Origin: Bacillus sp. T33-2
Lineage (GTDB): Bacteria; Bacillota; Bacilli; Bacillales; Cytobacillaceae
Assembly: GCF_002860205.1 (NCBI RefSeq)
Contig: NZ_PGVB01000016.1
Location: 1 to 64,000, forward strand
Direction: 5' to 3'
DNA: 64,000 nt
In this document: positions 34,395 to 44,067 of the stretch, in pieces
How positions within the stretch are numbered: position 1 is the first letter of the stretch
Layout of the letters: each line of letters opens with the position of its first letter
Position numbers and translations under genes: made by a program
The notes under the pieces: generated by a model
Databases searched by the model: none
What the model was told of the DNA's origin: nothing
The model's input: the letters and a program-made list of their open reading frames with translations, nothing else

Positions 34395-35211
34395 GAAAAA
34401 AGGATTGGTTTTTCGTTACCTGTTTGCGATCGTACTCTTGCTTATCATGATCTATCCGTATATTTACATGGTGTTGAATTCATTTGCAGATTGGAGTCAG
34501 GTCGATAAGAAGTTCTTCCCGACTGAATACTCGTTGAAATCCTGGGAATGGCTGCTTGGCGGAGGAGAATCAGTCATACCGCGCCCTTGGATTAACGCCT
34601 TTTTTAACAGCTTTTTAGTATCAGCTGGTTCTACCATTTTAATGATGGTCTCAGCGGTAATGGTTTCTTATGCATTAGCTAAGATTCAATTTAAAGGAAG
34701 AGACACGATCAACAACGTGATCTTGTTCCAAATGTTCTTCCCGGCAATCATCTTGCTTATTCCTACATTCCTGGTTATTCAAAAGGTCGGAATGTATGAC
34801 TCTTACTGGGGAATGATCCTGCCGAAAGCGATGAGCTTATGGGCGGTATTCATGTACACGAATTTTTTCAAGGCAATCCCTGATACATTCATTGAAGCGG
34901 CAAAATTGGACGGCGCAAGTGAAATGCAAATCATGTTCAAGATTGTCCTGCCGATGTCAAAGTCAATTACTACTGTCATTTTCTTATTCTTGTTCATGGA
35001 AAGATGGACAGAGTTGCTATGGGATATGCTTGTCGCGAAGAGTGATCACATGCTTACGTTAAACGTACTGTTATCACAAATGTTCGGACCGTATGGCGGC
35101 TACCCTGGACCGATGTATGCGGCATCTGTGTTATTGACATTGCCGATTATCGTCATCTTCTTGCTTTTTGCGAAGAAGTTCCAAGAGGGAATGCAATTTA
35201 CACTTAAGTAA
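34381..35211 (+). CDS. Sugar ABC transporter permease (MalG/UgpE type)
   Basis: This 276-residue inner-membrane protein has the coupling motif IEAAKLDGASEMQIMFKIVLPMS. ATG at 34381 is preceded by GTGGGGG and overlaps the previous gene by 14 bp. The C terminus is FQEGMQFTLK, a typical MalG-like end. Confidence 0.92.
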   Translation: MVGPKKKGLVFRYLFAIVLLLIMIYPYIYMVLNSFADWSQVDKKFFPTEYSLKSWEWLLGGGESVIPRPWINAFFNSFLVSAGSTILMMVSAVMVSYALAKIQFKGRDTINNVILFQMFFPAIILLIPTFLVIQKVGMYDSYWGMILPKAMSLWAVFMYTNFFKAIPDTFIEAAKLDGASEMQIMFKIVLPMSKSITTVIFLFLFMERWTELLWDMLVAKSDHMLTLNVLLSQMFGPYGGYPGPMYAASVLLTLPIIVIFLLFAKKFQEGMQFTLK

Positions 35212-35233
35212 CCTGAGATTGGAGTTCTAGCAA

Positions 35234-36853
35234 ATGGTTAAATGGTGGAAGCAATCAGTTTTCTATGAAATATATATGCCTAGTTTCAAGGACGGAAATG
35301 GAGATGGGCTGGGGGATTTTGCAGGAATCACCTCCAAGCTGGATTATCTGAAGGATTTGGGAGTCGATGGCTTGTGGCTCACTCCCTTTTATCCATCTCC
35401 GAAGGTTGATAACGGCTATGACATTTCTGATTATTACTCGATTGATCCCGCTTATGGGACGATGGAGGACTTTGAAGTTTTTATTTCTGAGGCGCATAAG
35501 CGTGATATCAAAGTCATTGTCGATATTGTATTGAACCACACTTCTTCCGACCATGAATGGTTCAAGGAATCAAGGTCATCTAAGGATCACCCAAAGCGAG
35601 ATTGGTATATATGGAGAGACGAACCGAATAACTGGGAATCCTTTTTCAGCGGAACGGCATGGGAATTTGATGAGGCAACAGGCCAATATTATTACCACGC
35701 TTTTGCGAAGGAACAGGTGGATTTGAACTGGGCTAACCCGGAAGTCAAAAATGCCATGTATGATGCCATGAGGTTTTGGCTGGAAAAAGGCGTGGATGGA
35801 TTCAGGCTGGATGTCATCAACTTCCTGACCGTCAACGATTCCTTTATTGATAATCCTTATGACCATGAAAAGAATGAACAAATCCATTTGTATGACAAGG
35901 ACCAGGAAGGGATTTTAAACATTATTGAGGAAATCGCCGATGTGGTTCATCAATATCCGGATAAATTCCTCGTCGGTGAGGTTGGTTCTGAGGATATTGA
36001 GATTTTAAAACGGTACTCTGGGCTGGACAAGCTGGATGTATCTTTTAACTTCAATATCGGAAGCATCGGTGAGTTTGATGCAGAACGGATTTACGAGCAA
36101 TTAGTTGAAACAGAGAAGGCGTATGATTGTGAGCAAATTGCTACTCTGTTCTTCTCAAGCCACGATATGTCACGCCATATTTCACGGTTTGGCGGTGATG
36201 AGGAGCGCGCGAAGCTGGTAGCGGCGCTAATGCTTACAGCGAAGGGCGTGCCGTTCCTTTACCAGGGGGATGAGCTTGGCATGAAGGATTGGGTTACAGA
36301 TGACATTACGAAGATGATGGATGTCCAGGGGCGCCTTGCATATGAAGAAGCATTGGAGGCTGGCAAAACCGAGGAGGAAGCGCTGGTTGTCGCGAACGAA
36401 CGATGCCGCGATAAATCTCGTACTCCAATGCAGTGGAATTCCGGTTCTCATGCTGGCTTTTCCGAAGTAGTACCCTGGATTACGGTGCCTGAGGATGCCG
36501 GCAATACAAATGTTGAAAACCAGCAAGGCAATCCTGAATCAATGCTTTCCTTCTATAAAAAAATGTTGAAGCTGCGTAAAGAACATACTTCCTTTCAAAC
36601 AGGAGAATATGAATTCTTGCGTTACCAGGATGGAATGATCTATTTCATGAGAAGGAACGAGATGGAACGGACACTAGTTGCTCTGAACTTTTCTGAGGAA
36701 GAGAAATCCCTTGAACTAGATTTGAAAAACTTGAACCTGCTGCTTTCGAACAAGCGAAATACGATGGAAAGTAGCGATGTACTCATGATATCAGCAAATG
36801 AAGTCATTATTTTAAAGGAGGATGCTGAGAATGACGGTCTTAACGAAAGGTAA
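35234..36853 (+). CDS. GH13 alpha-glucosidase-type enzyme
   Basis: This 539-residue cytoplasmic enzyme is of the oligo-1,6-glucosidase/alpha-glucosidase group. Conserved region I is DIVLNH; the nucleophile is Asp193 in GFRLDVINF, the acid/base Glu249 in LVGEVGS, and the stabiliser Asp311 in FSSHDMSRH. The last motif is HDMSR where HDQPR is common, suggesting a shifted substrate range. It would hydrolyse alpha-glucosidic bonds in the imported glycan, while its neighbours act on beta-mannosides. The 3' end overlaps the DUF1861 gene by 23 bp. Confidence 0.88.
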   Translation: MVKWWKQSVFYEIYMPSFKDGNGDGLGDFAGITSKLDYLKDLGVDGLWLTPFYPSPKVDNGYDISDYYSIDPAYGTMEDFEVFISEAHKRDIKVIVDIVLNHTSSDHEWFKESRSSKDHPKRDWYIWRDEPNNWESFFSGTAWEFDEATGQYYYHAFAKEQVDLNWANPEVKNAMYDAMRFWLEKGVDGFRLDVINFLTVNDSFIDNPYDHEKNEQIHLYDKDQEGILNIIEEIADVVHQYPDKFLVGEVGSEDIEILKRYSGLDKLDVSFNFNIGSIGEFDAERIYEQLVETEKAYDCEQIATLFFSSHDMSRHISRFGGDEERAKLVAALMLTAKGVPFLYQGDELGMKDWVTDDITKMMDVQGRLAYEEALEAGKTEEEALVVANERCRDKSRTPMQWNSGSHAGFSEVVPWITVPEDAGNTNVENQQGNPESMLSFYKKMLKLRKEHTSFQTGEYEFLRYQDGMIYFMRRNEMERTLVALNFSEEEKSLELDLKNLNLLLSNKRNTMESSDVLMISANEVIILKEDAENDGLNER

Positions 36854-37781
36854 TGTAAAAACGTGCGAACAGCTTTTGGAGGAGTTCTCTTCGAAAGCAC
36901 AGCCGGCTAATCCGAATAAAATTGTATTCTCTGGTGTTGGAGAAAAGGATGTCTATAATATTACAGCACCTTTTGAGGATGAGGGTCAGCAGGTAATTGC
37001 CGGCCGAGTGGAATCACGTGACAGTGAGCATTCCAGCGTTTATTTCTTTGTCGAGAGAGGTGGCGAATGGGTTCCTCGAGAAAACGCGCCTGTGTTTGAA
37101 TTGCAGGATCCTTTTTACACAAGGATTGCTGGTGAGTTAGTCCTCGGCGGCGTACAGATATTCCCACATCCTGCAATCGAAAATGCACTTGGATGGCGTA
37201 CTGTTTTTTATAAAGGAAAGAATATTGCAAGTTTAGAGGAATTTGCCAAGGGACCAGATGGAATGAAGGATCTTCGCCTTGTTGAGCTGGCTGATGGCAG
37301 CATCGGTGTGCTGACAAGACCTCAGGGTCAGAAGGGCGGCAGAGGGAAGATTGGTTGGGCACGCATTTCTTCATTGGAGGAATTGACGCTGGATGTCATC
37401 AATGAGGCTCCTTTATTTGAAGATCAGTTTATTTATGAAGAATGGGGTGGTGCGAACGAGCCGCATCTGCTTGCAAATGGTCTGGTTGGTGTACTTGGCC
37501 ACATTGCTTCGTTCGATGCAGCTGGAGACCGCCATTATTATCCGATAGTTTTCGCGCTTGATCCAGAAACAGGAGCATTTTCTGATATGGAGCTGATCGC
37601 AACAAGAAGCAATTTCCTTCCTGGTGCCTCAAAGCGACCGGACCTGGCTGATGTTGTGTTCAGTGGCGGAATTGTACGAAAAGCTGACGGCACAGCTGAT
37701 ATCTATGCAGGAATCAGTGATGCTGAAGCGCAAAAAATTACGATTGCAGATCCATTTTTACGATACGAGCAAAAAAACTGA
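36831..37781 (+). CDS. DUF1861 protein (beta-propeller-like)
   Basis: This 316-residue cytoplasmic protein of the DUF1861 family (VESRDSEHSSVYFFVERGGEWVP, IFPHPAIENALGWRTVFYKG, GGANEPHLLANGLVGVLGHIA) is repetitive in beta strands, consistent with a five-bladed propeller related to GH43/GH130. ATG at 36831 has AAAGGAGG about 8 nt before it; the in-frame ATG at 36822 abuts that site. It sits beside GH130, as often seen in mannoside clusters. No catalytic activity is assigned here. Confidence 0.8.
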   Translation: MTVLTKGNVKTCEQLLEEFSSKAQPANPNKIVFSGVGEKDVYNITAPFEDEGQQVIAGRVESRDSEHSSVYFFVERGGEWVPRENAPVFELQDPFYTRIAGELVLGGVQIFPHPAIENALGWRTVFYKGKNIASLEEFAKGPDGMKDLRLVELADGSIGVLTRPQGQKGGRGKIGWARISSLEELTLDVINEAPLFEDQFIYEEWGGANEPHLLANGLVGVLGHIASFDAAGDRHYYPIVFALDPETGAFSDMELIATRSNFLPGASKRPDLADVVFSGGIVRKADGTADIYAGISDAEAQKITIADPFLRYEQKN

Positions 37782-37802
37782 CTGAATTGAGGGGATTACA
37801 AC

Positions 37803-38867
37803 ATGAATGTTTATAGATATGAAGAGAATCCGTTAGTGACACCAATGGATGTAAAACCGCATCGCGAGGACTTTGAAGTGATTGGCGCATTCAATGCGGG
37901 GATTACGACTTTTAACGATGAAACCATCATGCTGCTGCGTGTTGCAGAGCGTCCGGTTAGTGACAACCCTGACATTGTAAAATCACCTGTTTATAATCCG
38001 GAAACAAGTGAGCTTGAAATTTTGGAATTCAATTTGAACGATCCTGCTTACAATTTTTCAGATCCACGTACGATTCAAAAAGCAGGAGAGACTAATCGTT
38101 TCGCCTATCTGACTTCATTATCTTATTTGAGGATTGCCCGCAGTAAGGATGGCCATAACTTTACGATTGATGAAAAGCCATTTGTCTATCCATCAAATGA
38201 GCTGGAGACATTCGGAATTGAAGATCCGCGTATTACAAAGATTGATGATACTTATTATATTTACTTCAGTGCCGTATCACCTGTTGGTGTTGGCGAATCA
38301 ATGGTTTCAACAAAGGACTTTGTCACAACTGAGCACCACGGAATGATTTTAGCACCAGAAAACAAAGACGTGTTAATCTTCCCCGAGAAAATTAACGGCA
38401 AATACTATGCTCTTCATCGTCCTGTCCCTAGAAGCACAGGGGAACCGGAAATGTGGATCGCGGAATCTACTAATCTCCTGCACTGGGGAAATCACAAATA
38501 CTTACTAGGCCTGCGCGAGGGTATGTGGGATAGTGCCCGCATGGGTGGCGGAGCTGTTCCGTTCAAGACGGAAAAAGGCTGGCTGGAGCTTTACCATGGC
38601 GCAACTACGGACCACCGCTATTGCATGGGTGCTGTATTGCTTGACCTGGAAGACCCAACCAAGGTCATCGCTCGCTCTGACAAGCCGATCCTTGAGCCAG
38701 AGGCAGATTATGAAGTGGAAGGCTTCTTCGGAAATGTTGTCTTCTCATGCGGCGCGGTCGTTGAAGGCGATGTTGTAAAAATGTACTACGGAGTTGCAGA
38801 TACTTCAATGGCATGTGCTGAGTTAAGCCTTCAGGAAATCCTGGATTCATTGACTTATATTAAATAA
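37803..38867 (+). CDS. GH130 beta-mannoside phosphorylase
   Basis: This 354-residue cytoplasmic enzyme has the GH130 pattern: VIGAFNAGITTFNDETIMLLRVAERP, the catalytic Asp in FGIEDPRITKIDDTYYIYFSA, and HRPVPRSTGEPEMWIAES. Family members cleave beta-1,4- or beta-1,2-mannosides with phosphate to give mannose 1-phosphate, saving ATP. The beta-1,2 specificity of related Listeria and Thermoanaerobacter enzymes is a reasonable guess, not shown. A terminator (38879-38912) follows. Confidence 0.88.
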   Translation: MNVYRYEENPLVTPMDVKPHREDFEVIGAFNAGITTFNDETIMLLRVAERPVSDNPDIVKSPVYNPETSELEILEFNLNDPAYNFSDPRTIQKAGETNRFAYLTSLSYLRIARSKDGHNFTIDEKPFVYPSNELETFGIEDPRITKIDDTYYIYFSAVSPVGVGESMVSTKDFVTTEHHGMILAPENKDVLIFPEKINGKYYALHRPVPRSTGEPEMWIAESTNLLHWGNHKYLLGLREGMWDSARMGGGAVPFKTEKGWLELYHGATTDHRYCMGAVLLDLEDPTKVIARSDKPILEPEADYEVEGFFGNVVFSCGAVVEGDVVKMYYGVADTSMACAELSLQEILDSLTYIK

Positions 38868-38878
38868 CATCAATATTA

Positions 38879-38914
38879 GTGCCAAAATCGCGTGATGATT
38901 TTGGCCTTTTATCT
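38879..38914 (+). terminator. Terminator after GH130
   Basis: GCCAAAATC pairs with GATTTTGGC, then CTTTTAT. Confidence 0.75.
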
Positions 38915-38981
38915 TAGCGAGGTTTTTTTCATTATTTTTTATGTATGGCTGTGATACTACTAATTATTGATATTTAGTGAT

Positions 38982-39115
38982 TTGTTGATAGGAGTGGAAG
39001 GCGCGAAGACTCCTGCGGGAGCATGGGTCAGGGGAGACCCCGCAGGCGCTTGTAGCGCCGAGGAGGCTCCCCGGGCCACCCGCGGAAAGCGAAGCGCCTG
39101 GAACGGAAATCAAAA
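38982..39115. repeat. 135-bp structured interspersed element, copy 3
   Basis: Starts TGTTGATAGGAGTGGAAGG, holds GACTCCTGCGGGAGC, GGAGACCCCGCAGG, CGCTTGTAGCGCCGAGG, CGCGGAAAGCGAAGCGCC. It separates the GH130 terminator from the beta-mannosidase gene. Confidence 0.8.
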
Positions 39116-39159
39116 CCAAACTTTAATACAGCCTATATTTTAGGAAGGGTTCTGTATCT

Positions 39160-41682
39160 ATGAAGCTTAATAAAAACTGGAAGATAAAGAATTTCGATGT
39201 TGGAACTGCACGTGATTTGGAGGTGGCCTCACCGGATTATATTGATTATTTTTGGATGACGGCTGCGGTTCCTGGGGACGTCCATTCCACCCTGATCGAC
39301 CGAAAGCTAATCGAAGACCCGTTCTATGGGCATAATGATTTGAAATGCCAGTGGGTAGAGGAAAAGGTATGGTGGTACCGTACCACCTTTGAATTCGATG
39401 GGGCAGACCATAAAGATGAACGGTATGATCTGCTGTTCGAAGGGCTCGATACGTTTGCAACGGTTTACCTGAATGGAGTCGAGCTCGGTTCAACGGATAA
39501 TATGTTTATCAGCCATTCCTTTGAAGTGACAAGGGAATTGAAAAAGGGCAAAAATGTCCTTGCTGTAAAATTCGATCCAATCGATGTGCATGTGAAGGAG
39601 AAGGTTCAATATTACTGGTCAGGGTTCAGCAAGGAACGGATCTGGACGAGGAAGAATCAAAGCCATTGGGGCTGGGACTGGGGACCGCGTCTTGTAGCAG
39701 CGGGTATCTGGAAAGACGTTCATTTAAAAAAACGGACGTATGCCAGCATCGACTCTGTGTTTGCTAAAACAACCTCTCTTTCGGAAGACAAGGCATATGT
39801 TGATGTAGAGGTTGAAGTCGATTCTTTTAGAAGAGGAAAAGACTATCAAGTTCAGATAGAGCTGTCGATTGGTGAGGAAAAATTCACTGGCAGTGCAGAG
39901 GTTCAAGGGAAAAAGGCTTTCGTTACCCTAGAAGTTGAAAATCCAAAGCTATGGTGGACACATGACCTGGGAACGCCGAACCTCTACCTATTGAATGTTG
40001 AATTATATGCTGATGACCAAAAAATCGATAAAAAACAAGAGGATTTTGGAATCAGGACGATTGAAGTCCTTCGCATTGATGAGGAAGGGAACCATTGCTT
40101 TACCTTTCTGCTCAATGGCAAGAAGGTTTTTGCGAAAGGCGCTAACTGGATTCCGATTGATAGCTTTATAGCGTCAGTTCCGGATTCCCGGTACAAGCAC
40201 TTAATCAAGCTGTCAAAGGACGCGAATATGAATATGCTGCGTGTTTGGGGCGGCGGCATCTATGAACGAGCTGTTTTTTATGATGAGTGCAACCGGCTCG
40301 GGATTTTAGTCTGGCAGGATTTCATGTTTTCTTGCGCTCTCTACCCTGATTACAATAAAAACTTCATGGCCAATGTCCGGAATGAAATCATTCAGGTCGT
40401 GAAGCGCCTGCGTAACCATCCATCGGTGGCTTTATGGTGCGGGAATAATGAGAACGACTGGCTTTATGAAGCGTTGTTTTCTTCGGGTGAAATTACCGAT
40501 CCTTTTTATGGCGAGAAAATTTATCATGAACTGATGCCGGAAATTCTGGCCGAACTGGACCCAACCCGACTGTTCTGGCCGAGTTCTCCATTCGGAGGGA
40601 ATGACCATAACTCGAGGGAACAGGGTGATTCGCATAACTGGCAGGTATGGCACGGCAATATCGAGCCGCGGACCTTTGGTGAGCCGCAGACTGTGAATTA
40701 CAGTGTTGAAGGCCTTTCTTTTAAAAACTTTAAAAACGATCGCACGACCTTTGCCAGTGAGTTCGGCATGCATGCATCTTCAAACCGCTATACATTGGAG
40801 CGGAATATCCCTAAGGATCAATTTTTCTGGGGCAGTGAAGAAATGGCCTACCGGAATAAAGACATCCATCATCCTAAAGGGATTTTACTGATGGAAGGGT
40901 ATACCGGGGTGCCAAACAATTTAGATGAGTATATTGCTTATTCGATGCTGACGCAGGCTGAAGGTTTGAAATATGGCATTGAGCATTACCGACGCCATAA
41001 ACCGAAAACCAGCGGTGCGCTGTTCTGGCAGTTGAACGATTGCTGGCCTGGTACGAGCTGGTCTGTCATCGACTACTACCTGCTGCCAAAGGCTGCCTAC
41101 CATTATGCGGAAAAATTCTATCATCCTATCTTATTAACAATCGATCATGATCCAGGTGCTGATCTGAAAGTTTGGATCGTTAATGACAGATTAGAAGGAT
41201 ATGAGGATGAGATCGAGCTTGCTGTATATGACTTTCATGGGGAAAAGGCATTCTCAAAGAAATGGAATGTCTCTGTTGAGGCAAATGTCAGTTATCAATT
41301 AGACGCGGTTCTAGAGGAGAAGGCTTTAGGAGGATTAAAGCCGGAAGAGGCAGTGATCATTCTCCGTTCATTAAACGCTAAAACGTATGAAAATACTTAT
41401 TACTTCCGTGATCAAAAGGATGTAATGCTGCCAGATGCTGAGGTAACTGTAGATTTCAGCAGGGAAGATCATGAGATCACTCTATCAAGTGATGCTCTGG
41501 CACGGATGGTGACGATTGAAATGGATATCGAACAGCTTGTGCTGGAGGATAACTTTTTTGACCTGCAGCCTAATGAGACAAAAACGATGAAAGTAAGCCA
41601 GGCGGAAGGGAAAGAAATTCCGTGGGAGACTTTAAGAGTTAAAGCGATAAATAGCGTGAAAACGAAGATAACCGAGGTGTGA
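39160..41682 (+). CDS. GH2 beta-mannosidase
   Basis: This 840-residue cytoplasmic enzyme has GH2 sandwich modules (about 1-300) and a TIM barrel (about 310-660). The acid/base is Glu431 in WCGNNENDW and the nucleophile Glu534 in TFASEFGMHAS. The motif SHWGWDWGPRL is typical of the beta-mannosidase branch. It removes terminal beta-mannose. No signal peptide, so the substrate must be imported. No promoter seen with certainty; it may be read through from the locus or from sequence within the repeat element. Confidence 0.92.
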   Translation: MKLNKNWKIKNFDVGTARDLEVASPDYIDYFWMTAAVPGDVHSTLIDRKLIEDPFYGHNDLKCQWVEEKVWWYRTTFEFDGADHKDERYDLLFEGLDTFATVYLNGVELGSTDNMFISHSFEVTRELKKGKNVLAVKFDPIDVHVKEKVQYYWSGFSKERIWTRKNQSHWGWDWGPRLVAAGIWKDVHLKKRTYASIDSVFAKTTSLSEDKAYVDVEVEVDSFRRGKDYQVQIELSIGEEKFTGSAEVQGKKAFVTLEVENPKLWWTHDLGTPNLYLLNVELYADDQKIDKKQEDFGIRTIEVLRIDEEGNHCFTFLLNGKKVFAKGANWIPIDSFIASVPDSRYKHLIKLSKDANMNMLRVWGGGIYERAVFYDECNRLGILVWQDFMFSCALYPDYNKNFMANVRNEIIQVVKRLRNHPSVALWCGNNENDWLYEALFSSGEITDPFYGEKIYHELMPEILAELDPTRLFWPSSPFGGNDHNSREQGDSHNWQVWHGNIEPRTFGEPQTVNYSVEGLSFKNFKNDRTTFASEFGMHASSNRYTLERNIPKDQFFWGSEEMAYRNKDIHHPKGILLMEGYTGVPNNLDEYIAYSMLTQAEGLKYGIEHYRRHKPKTSGALFWQLNDCWPGTSWSVIDYYLLPKAAYHYAEKFYHPILLTIDHDPGADLKVWIVNDRLEGYEDEIELAVYDFHGEKAFSKKWNVSVEANVSYQLDAVLEEKALGGLKPEEAVIILRSLNAKTYENTYYFRDQKDVMLPDAEVTVDFSREDHEITLSSDALARMVTIEMDIEQLVLEDNFFDLQPNETKTMKVSQAEGKEIPWETLRVKAINSVKTKITEV

Positions 41683-41687
41683 TGATG

Positions 41688-42680
41688 ATGAAAGCAGCTG
41701 TATTGCAGGGTGTGAAAAACCTGGAAGTTCTCGATTGGCAAAAACCAGCCCCGTCCCCTCGGGAGATACTTATAAAAGTGAAGAGCTGTGGCATTTGCGG
41801 TACGGACCAGCACATTTACCATGGCCATCCTGGTTCAGCCGAGGTGAATCCGCCGATTATTCTAGGACATGAGCTGGCTGGAGAAGTGGTTGAAGTAGGT
41901 GCAGAGGTAACGAATTTGCAGGCAGGAGACCGGGTTTCCATCGATCCGAATATTTATTGCGGAACATGTAAATACTGCCGCAGCAACCGGACCCATTTAT
42001 GTGAAAACCTTCAAGCTGTCGGTGTGACTCGAGATGGCGGCATGGGCGAGTATTGCGTGGTTCCGGAAGCAAACTGCTACAAGATACCGGACTCTATGAC
42101 CTTTGAAGAGGCCGCTTTAGTTGAGCCTTTAGGCTGTGTCCTTCATGGGTTTAGAAAAATCCAATTGTCGCCTTTAAGCAAGGTGCTCATCATTGGCGGA
42201 GGCTTCATTGGCCAGCTGTTTTTGCAATTGGTGAAGCAACAAAATATTGATTATATTATTGTAAGCGAGCCTGCTGAGAACAAAAAAGAAATTCTATTTA
42301 GGCTTGGTGCAAATGAAGTGTTCACCCCGAAGGATGAACGGGAGCTGGAGGCGGATGTCGTCATTGAATGTGTCGGCAGGCCAGAAAGCATGGAATTCGC
42401 TTTTAAAGCCGCCGGAAAAGGCGGACAGGTACTCTTGTTCGGTGTCGCTGCACCTGAAACCGTCATTTCCGTTTCTCCCTTTGAAATTTTTTCAAAGGAA
42501 CTGACCATCAAAGGCTCATTCGTAAATCCATATACACACGAAGAGGCGATATCACTCATCGCAAAGAAAATCATAGACGTCCAACAACTTATTTCACACC
42601 GATTTACACCCGAAGAACTGCCAGCCACAATGCACGATTACCCAAAGCTCGGTGTTTCAAAGGGCGTTATTGTTTACTAG
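41688..42680 (+). CDS. Zinc-dependent medium-chain alcohol/polyol dehydrogenase
   Basis: This 331-residue enzyme has catalytic zinc ligands Cys in SCGICGTDQHIYHG and the GHE motif ILGHELAGEVVEVG, four structural Cys in CGTCKYCRSNRTHLC, and the NAD(P) fold GGGFIGQ. It is similar to sorbitol and threonine dehydrogenases and would oxidise a sugar alcohol or hydroxyl of the imported glycan. Of the in-frame GTG/ATG run at 41679-41690, ATG 41688 fits GAGGTG best. Confidence 0.85.
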   Translation: MKAAVLQGVKNLEVLDWQKPAPSPREILIKVKSCGICGTDQHIYHGHPGSAEVNPPIILGHELAGEVVEVGAEVTNLQAGDRVSIDPNIYCGTCKYCRSNRTHLCENLQAVGVTRDGGMGEYCVVPEANCYKIPDSMTFEEAALVEPLGCVLHGFRKIQLSPLSKVLIIGGGFIGQLFLQLVKQQNIDYIIVSEPAENKKEILFRLGANEVFTPKDERELEADVVIECVGRPESMEFAFKAAGKGGQVLLFGVAAPETVISVSPFEIFSKELTIKGSFVNPYTHEEAISLIAKKIIDVQQLISHRFTPEELPATMHDYPKLGVSKGVIVY

Positions 42681-42683
42681 GAA

Positions 42684-42710
42684 GAAACATGAGAACCGTC
42701 CCCATGTTTC
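42684..42710. repeat. GGGGACGGTTC dispersed repeat (copy B, inverted)
   Basis: GAAACATG-AGAACCGTCCCC-ATGTTTC is the reverse complement of the other copies, with complementary ends. Confidence 0.8.
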
Positions 42711-42754
42711 AGCTGTTCCTAAATTTAAAGATACCACAGTGATTATTTTACAAG

Positions 42755-42786
42755 TTACGAGGGTGGTGAATGCCCTCGTTTTTAAA
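42755..42786 (+). terminator. Terminator before MFS gene
   Basis: ACGAGGG-tggtgaatg-CCCTCGT then TTTT. Confidence 0.7.
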
Positions 42787-42798
42787 GGGAGATAATAG

Positions 42799-44025
42799 AT
42801 GTTTTCTATTTTTAAATCTTTTTCCACGGAATTGAAGTTTTATCTGCTTATGAATGCACTTTTTGCGTTTGGTACATCCTTATCAGGTGTTTTCCAAAGC
42901 GTGTTTCTATGGAAGCTCGATAAAACTTATTCCCTGTTAGCCTATTACAGCATGTATTGGTCTGTTGCGATTATTATCAGCTTCGGGCTTTGTGCATGGC
43001 TGGCCAGAAAAACCAGCCCAATGATCACAATGCGCCTTGGGTTTGTGTTTTACCTGATTACTTATTTAATCATGCTTTTCTTCCACGACACATTGGATGA
43101 GCATATCATGCTGCTTGGAATCTCCAATGGACTGGCCATGAGTCTGTATTATGTCGGTATGCATATGGCCGTGCTGGATTTGACGACAAATGATAAGCGC
43201 GATCAGTTTTTATATATTCAGGGGATTTTATTTACGATTGGCGGAGTGATTGCGCCGCTTCTTTCGGGCCTTATGATCTCACGGTTTGCTGGGATGATTG
43301 GCTATTATGTTGTTTTTATGGCAACCTGTGTATTTTTGTTCATTGCCTTTATCGTTTCCCTTCGCGTCAAAGGGAACCCGGTTACGACCAAAAGTCATTT
43401 CTGGGAAGTCATCAAGAATCCGTCACCCGAGTGGAAAAAGATGTACTCGATCATGTTCGCTGATGGAATCGTATCCGGAGCATTTACCACTTTTTTAATC
43501 ACGATGATGACCTTCAAGGTGGCTGGCGGGGAACTGAACCTCGGATTGTATAATACCGGAGCGCAAATCATGTCGATAGTTGCCTTCTATATGCTTGCGA
43601 AGTATTCAAAAGCCAAGGACCGGATTACCGTTTTTGCGATTGGTTCAGTTACAATATTATTGAGCTCTATACTGATTTCAGCCTATCCTATCTTTATTTC
43701 ATTGGTGATCTTTGGAATACTGTCACCGATAGCCATGAATATGATTGGCACATCGATGAATGCCATGATTTACGAGTCGATCGAAAGAGATCCAGATTAT
43801 CAGGAAAAAAGACTCGATTACATCATTATCCGTGAAATTCCATTGGGGGTTGGCAGAATAATCGGTGTTGTATTATTTTTATCCATGAGGAAGTATTTTG
43901 ACCTGGAAGCCCTGCTGCCTATTTCGTTCAGTATTTTTCCGATTGTGTATGTCCTCATGATTCCTACTCTGTATTTCATTTGGAATAAGCCGAACGGAAA
44001 AATGAAGGCGGGAACAACGAATTAA
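42799..44025 (+). CDS. MFS transporter
   Basis: This 408-residue protein has about 12 membrane segments and no large soluble domain. Loop motifs include WLARKTSPMITMRLG between helices 2 and 3. The family is that of sugar or drug efflux permeases; its place among glycan-degrading genes suggests transport of a sugar or breakdown product. GGGAG precedes the ATG. 42 bp separate it from the ROK kinase gene, so they are probably co-transcribed. Confidence 0.8.
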   Translation: MFSIFKSFSTELKFYLLMNALFAFGTSLSGVFQSVFLWKLDKTYSLLAYYSMYWSVAIIISFGLCAWLARKTSPMITMRLGFVFYLITYLIMLFFHDTLDEHIMLLGISNGLAMSLYYVGMHMAVLDLTTNDKRDQFLYIQGILFTIGGVIAPLLSGLMISRFAGMIGYYVVFMATCVFLFIAFIVSLRVKGNPVTTKSHFWEVIKNPSPEWKKMYSIMFADGIVSGAFTTFLITMMTFKVAGGELNLGLYNTGAQIMSIVAFYMLAKYSKAKDRITVFAIGSVTILLSSILISAYPIFISLVIFGILSPIAMNMIGTSMNAMIYESIERDPDYQEKRLDYIIIREIPLGVGRIIGVVLFLSMRKYFDLEALLPISFSIFPIVYVLMIPTLYFIWNKPNGKMKAGTTN

Positions 44026-44067
44026 ATTGAACGGACTTATTATATTGTCTGGTTTGGAGGAATTTTG

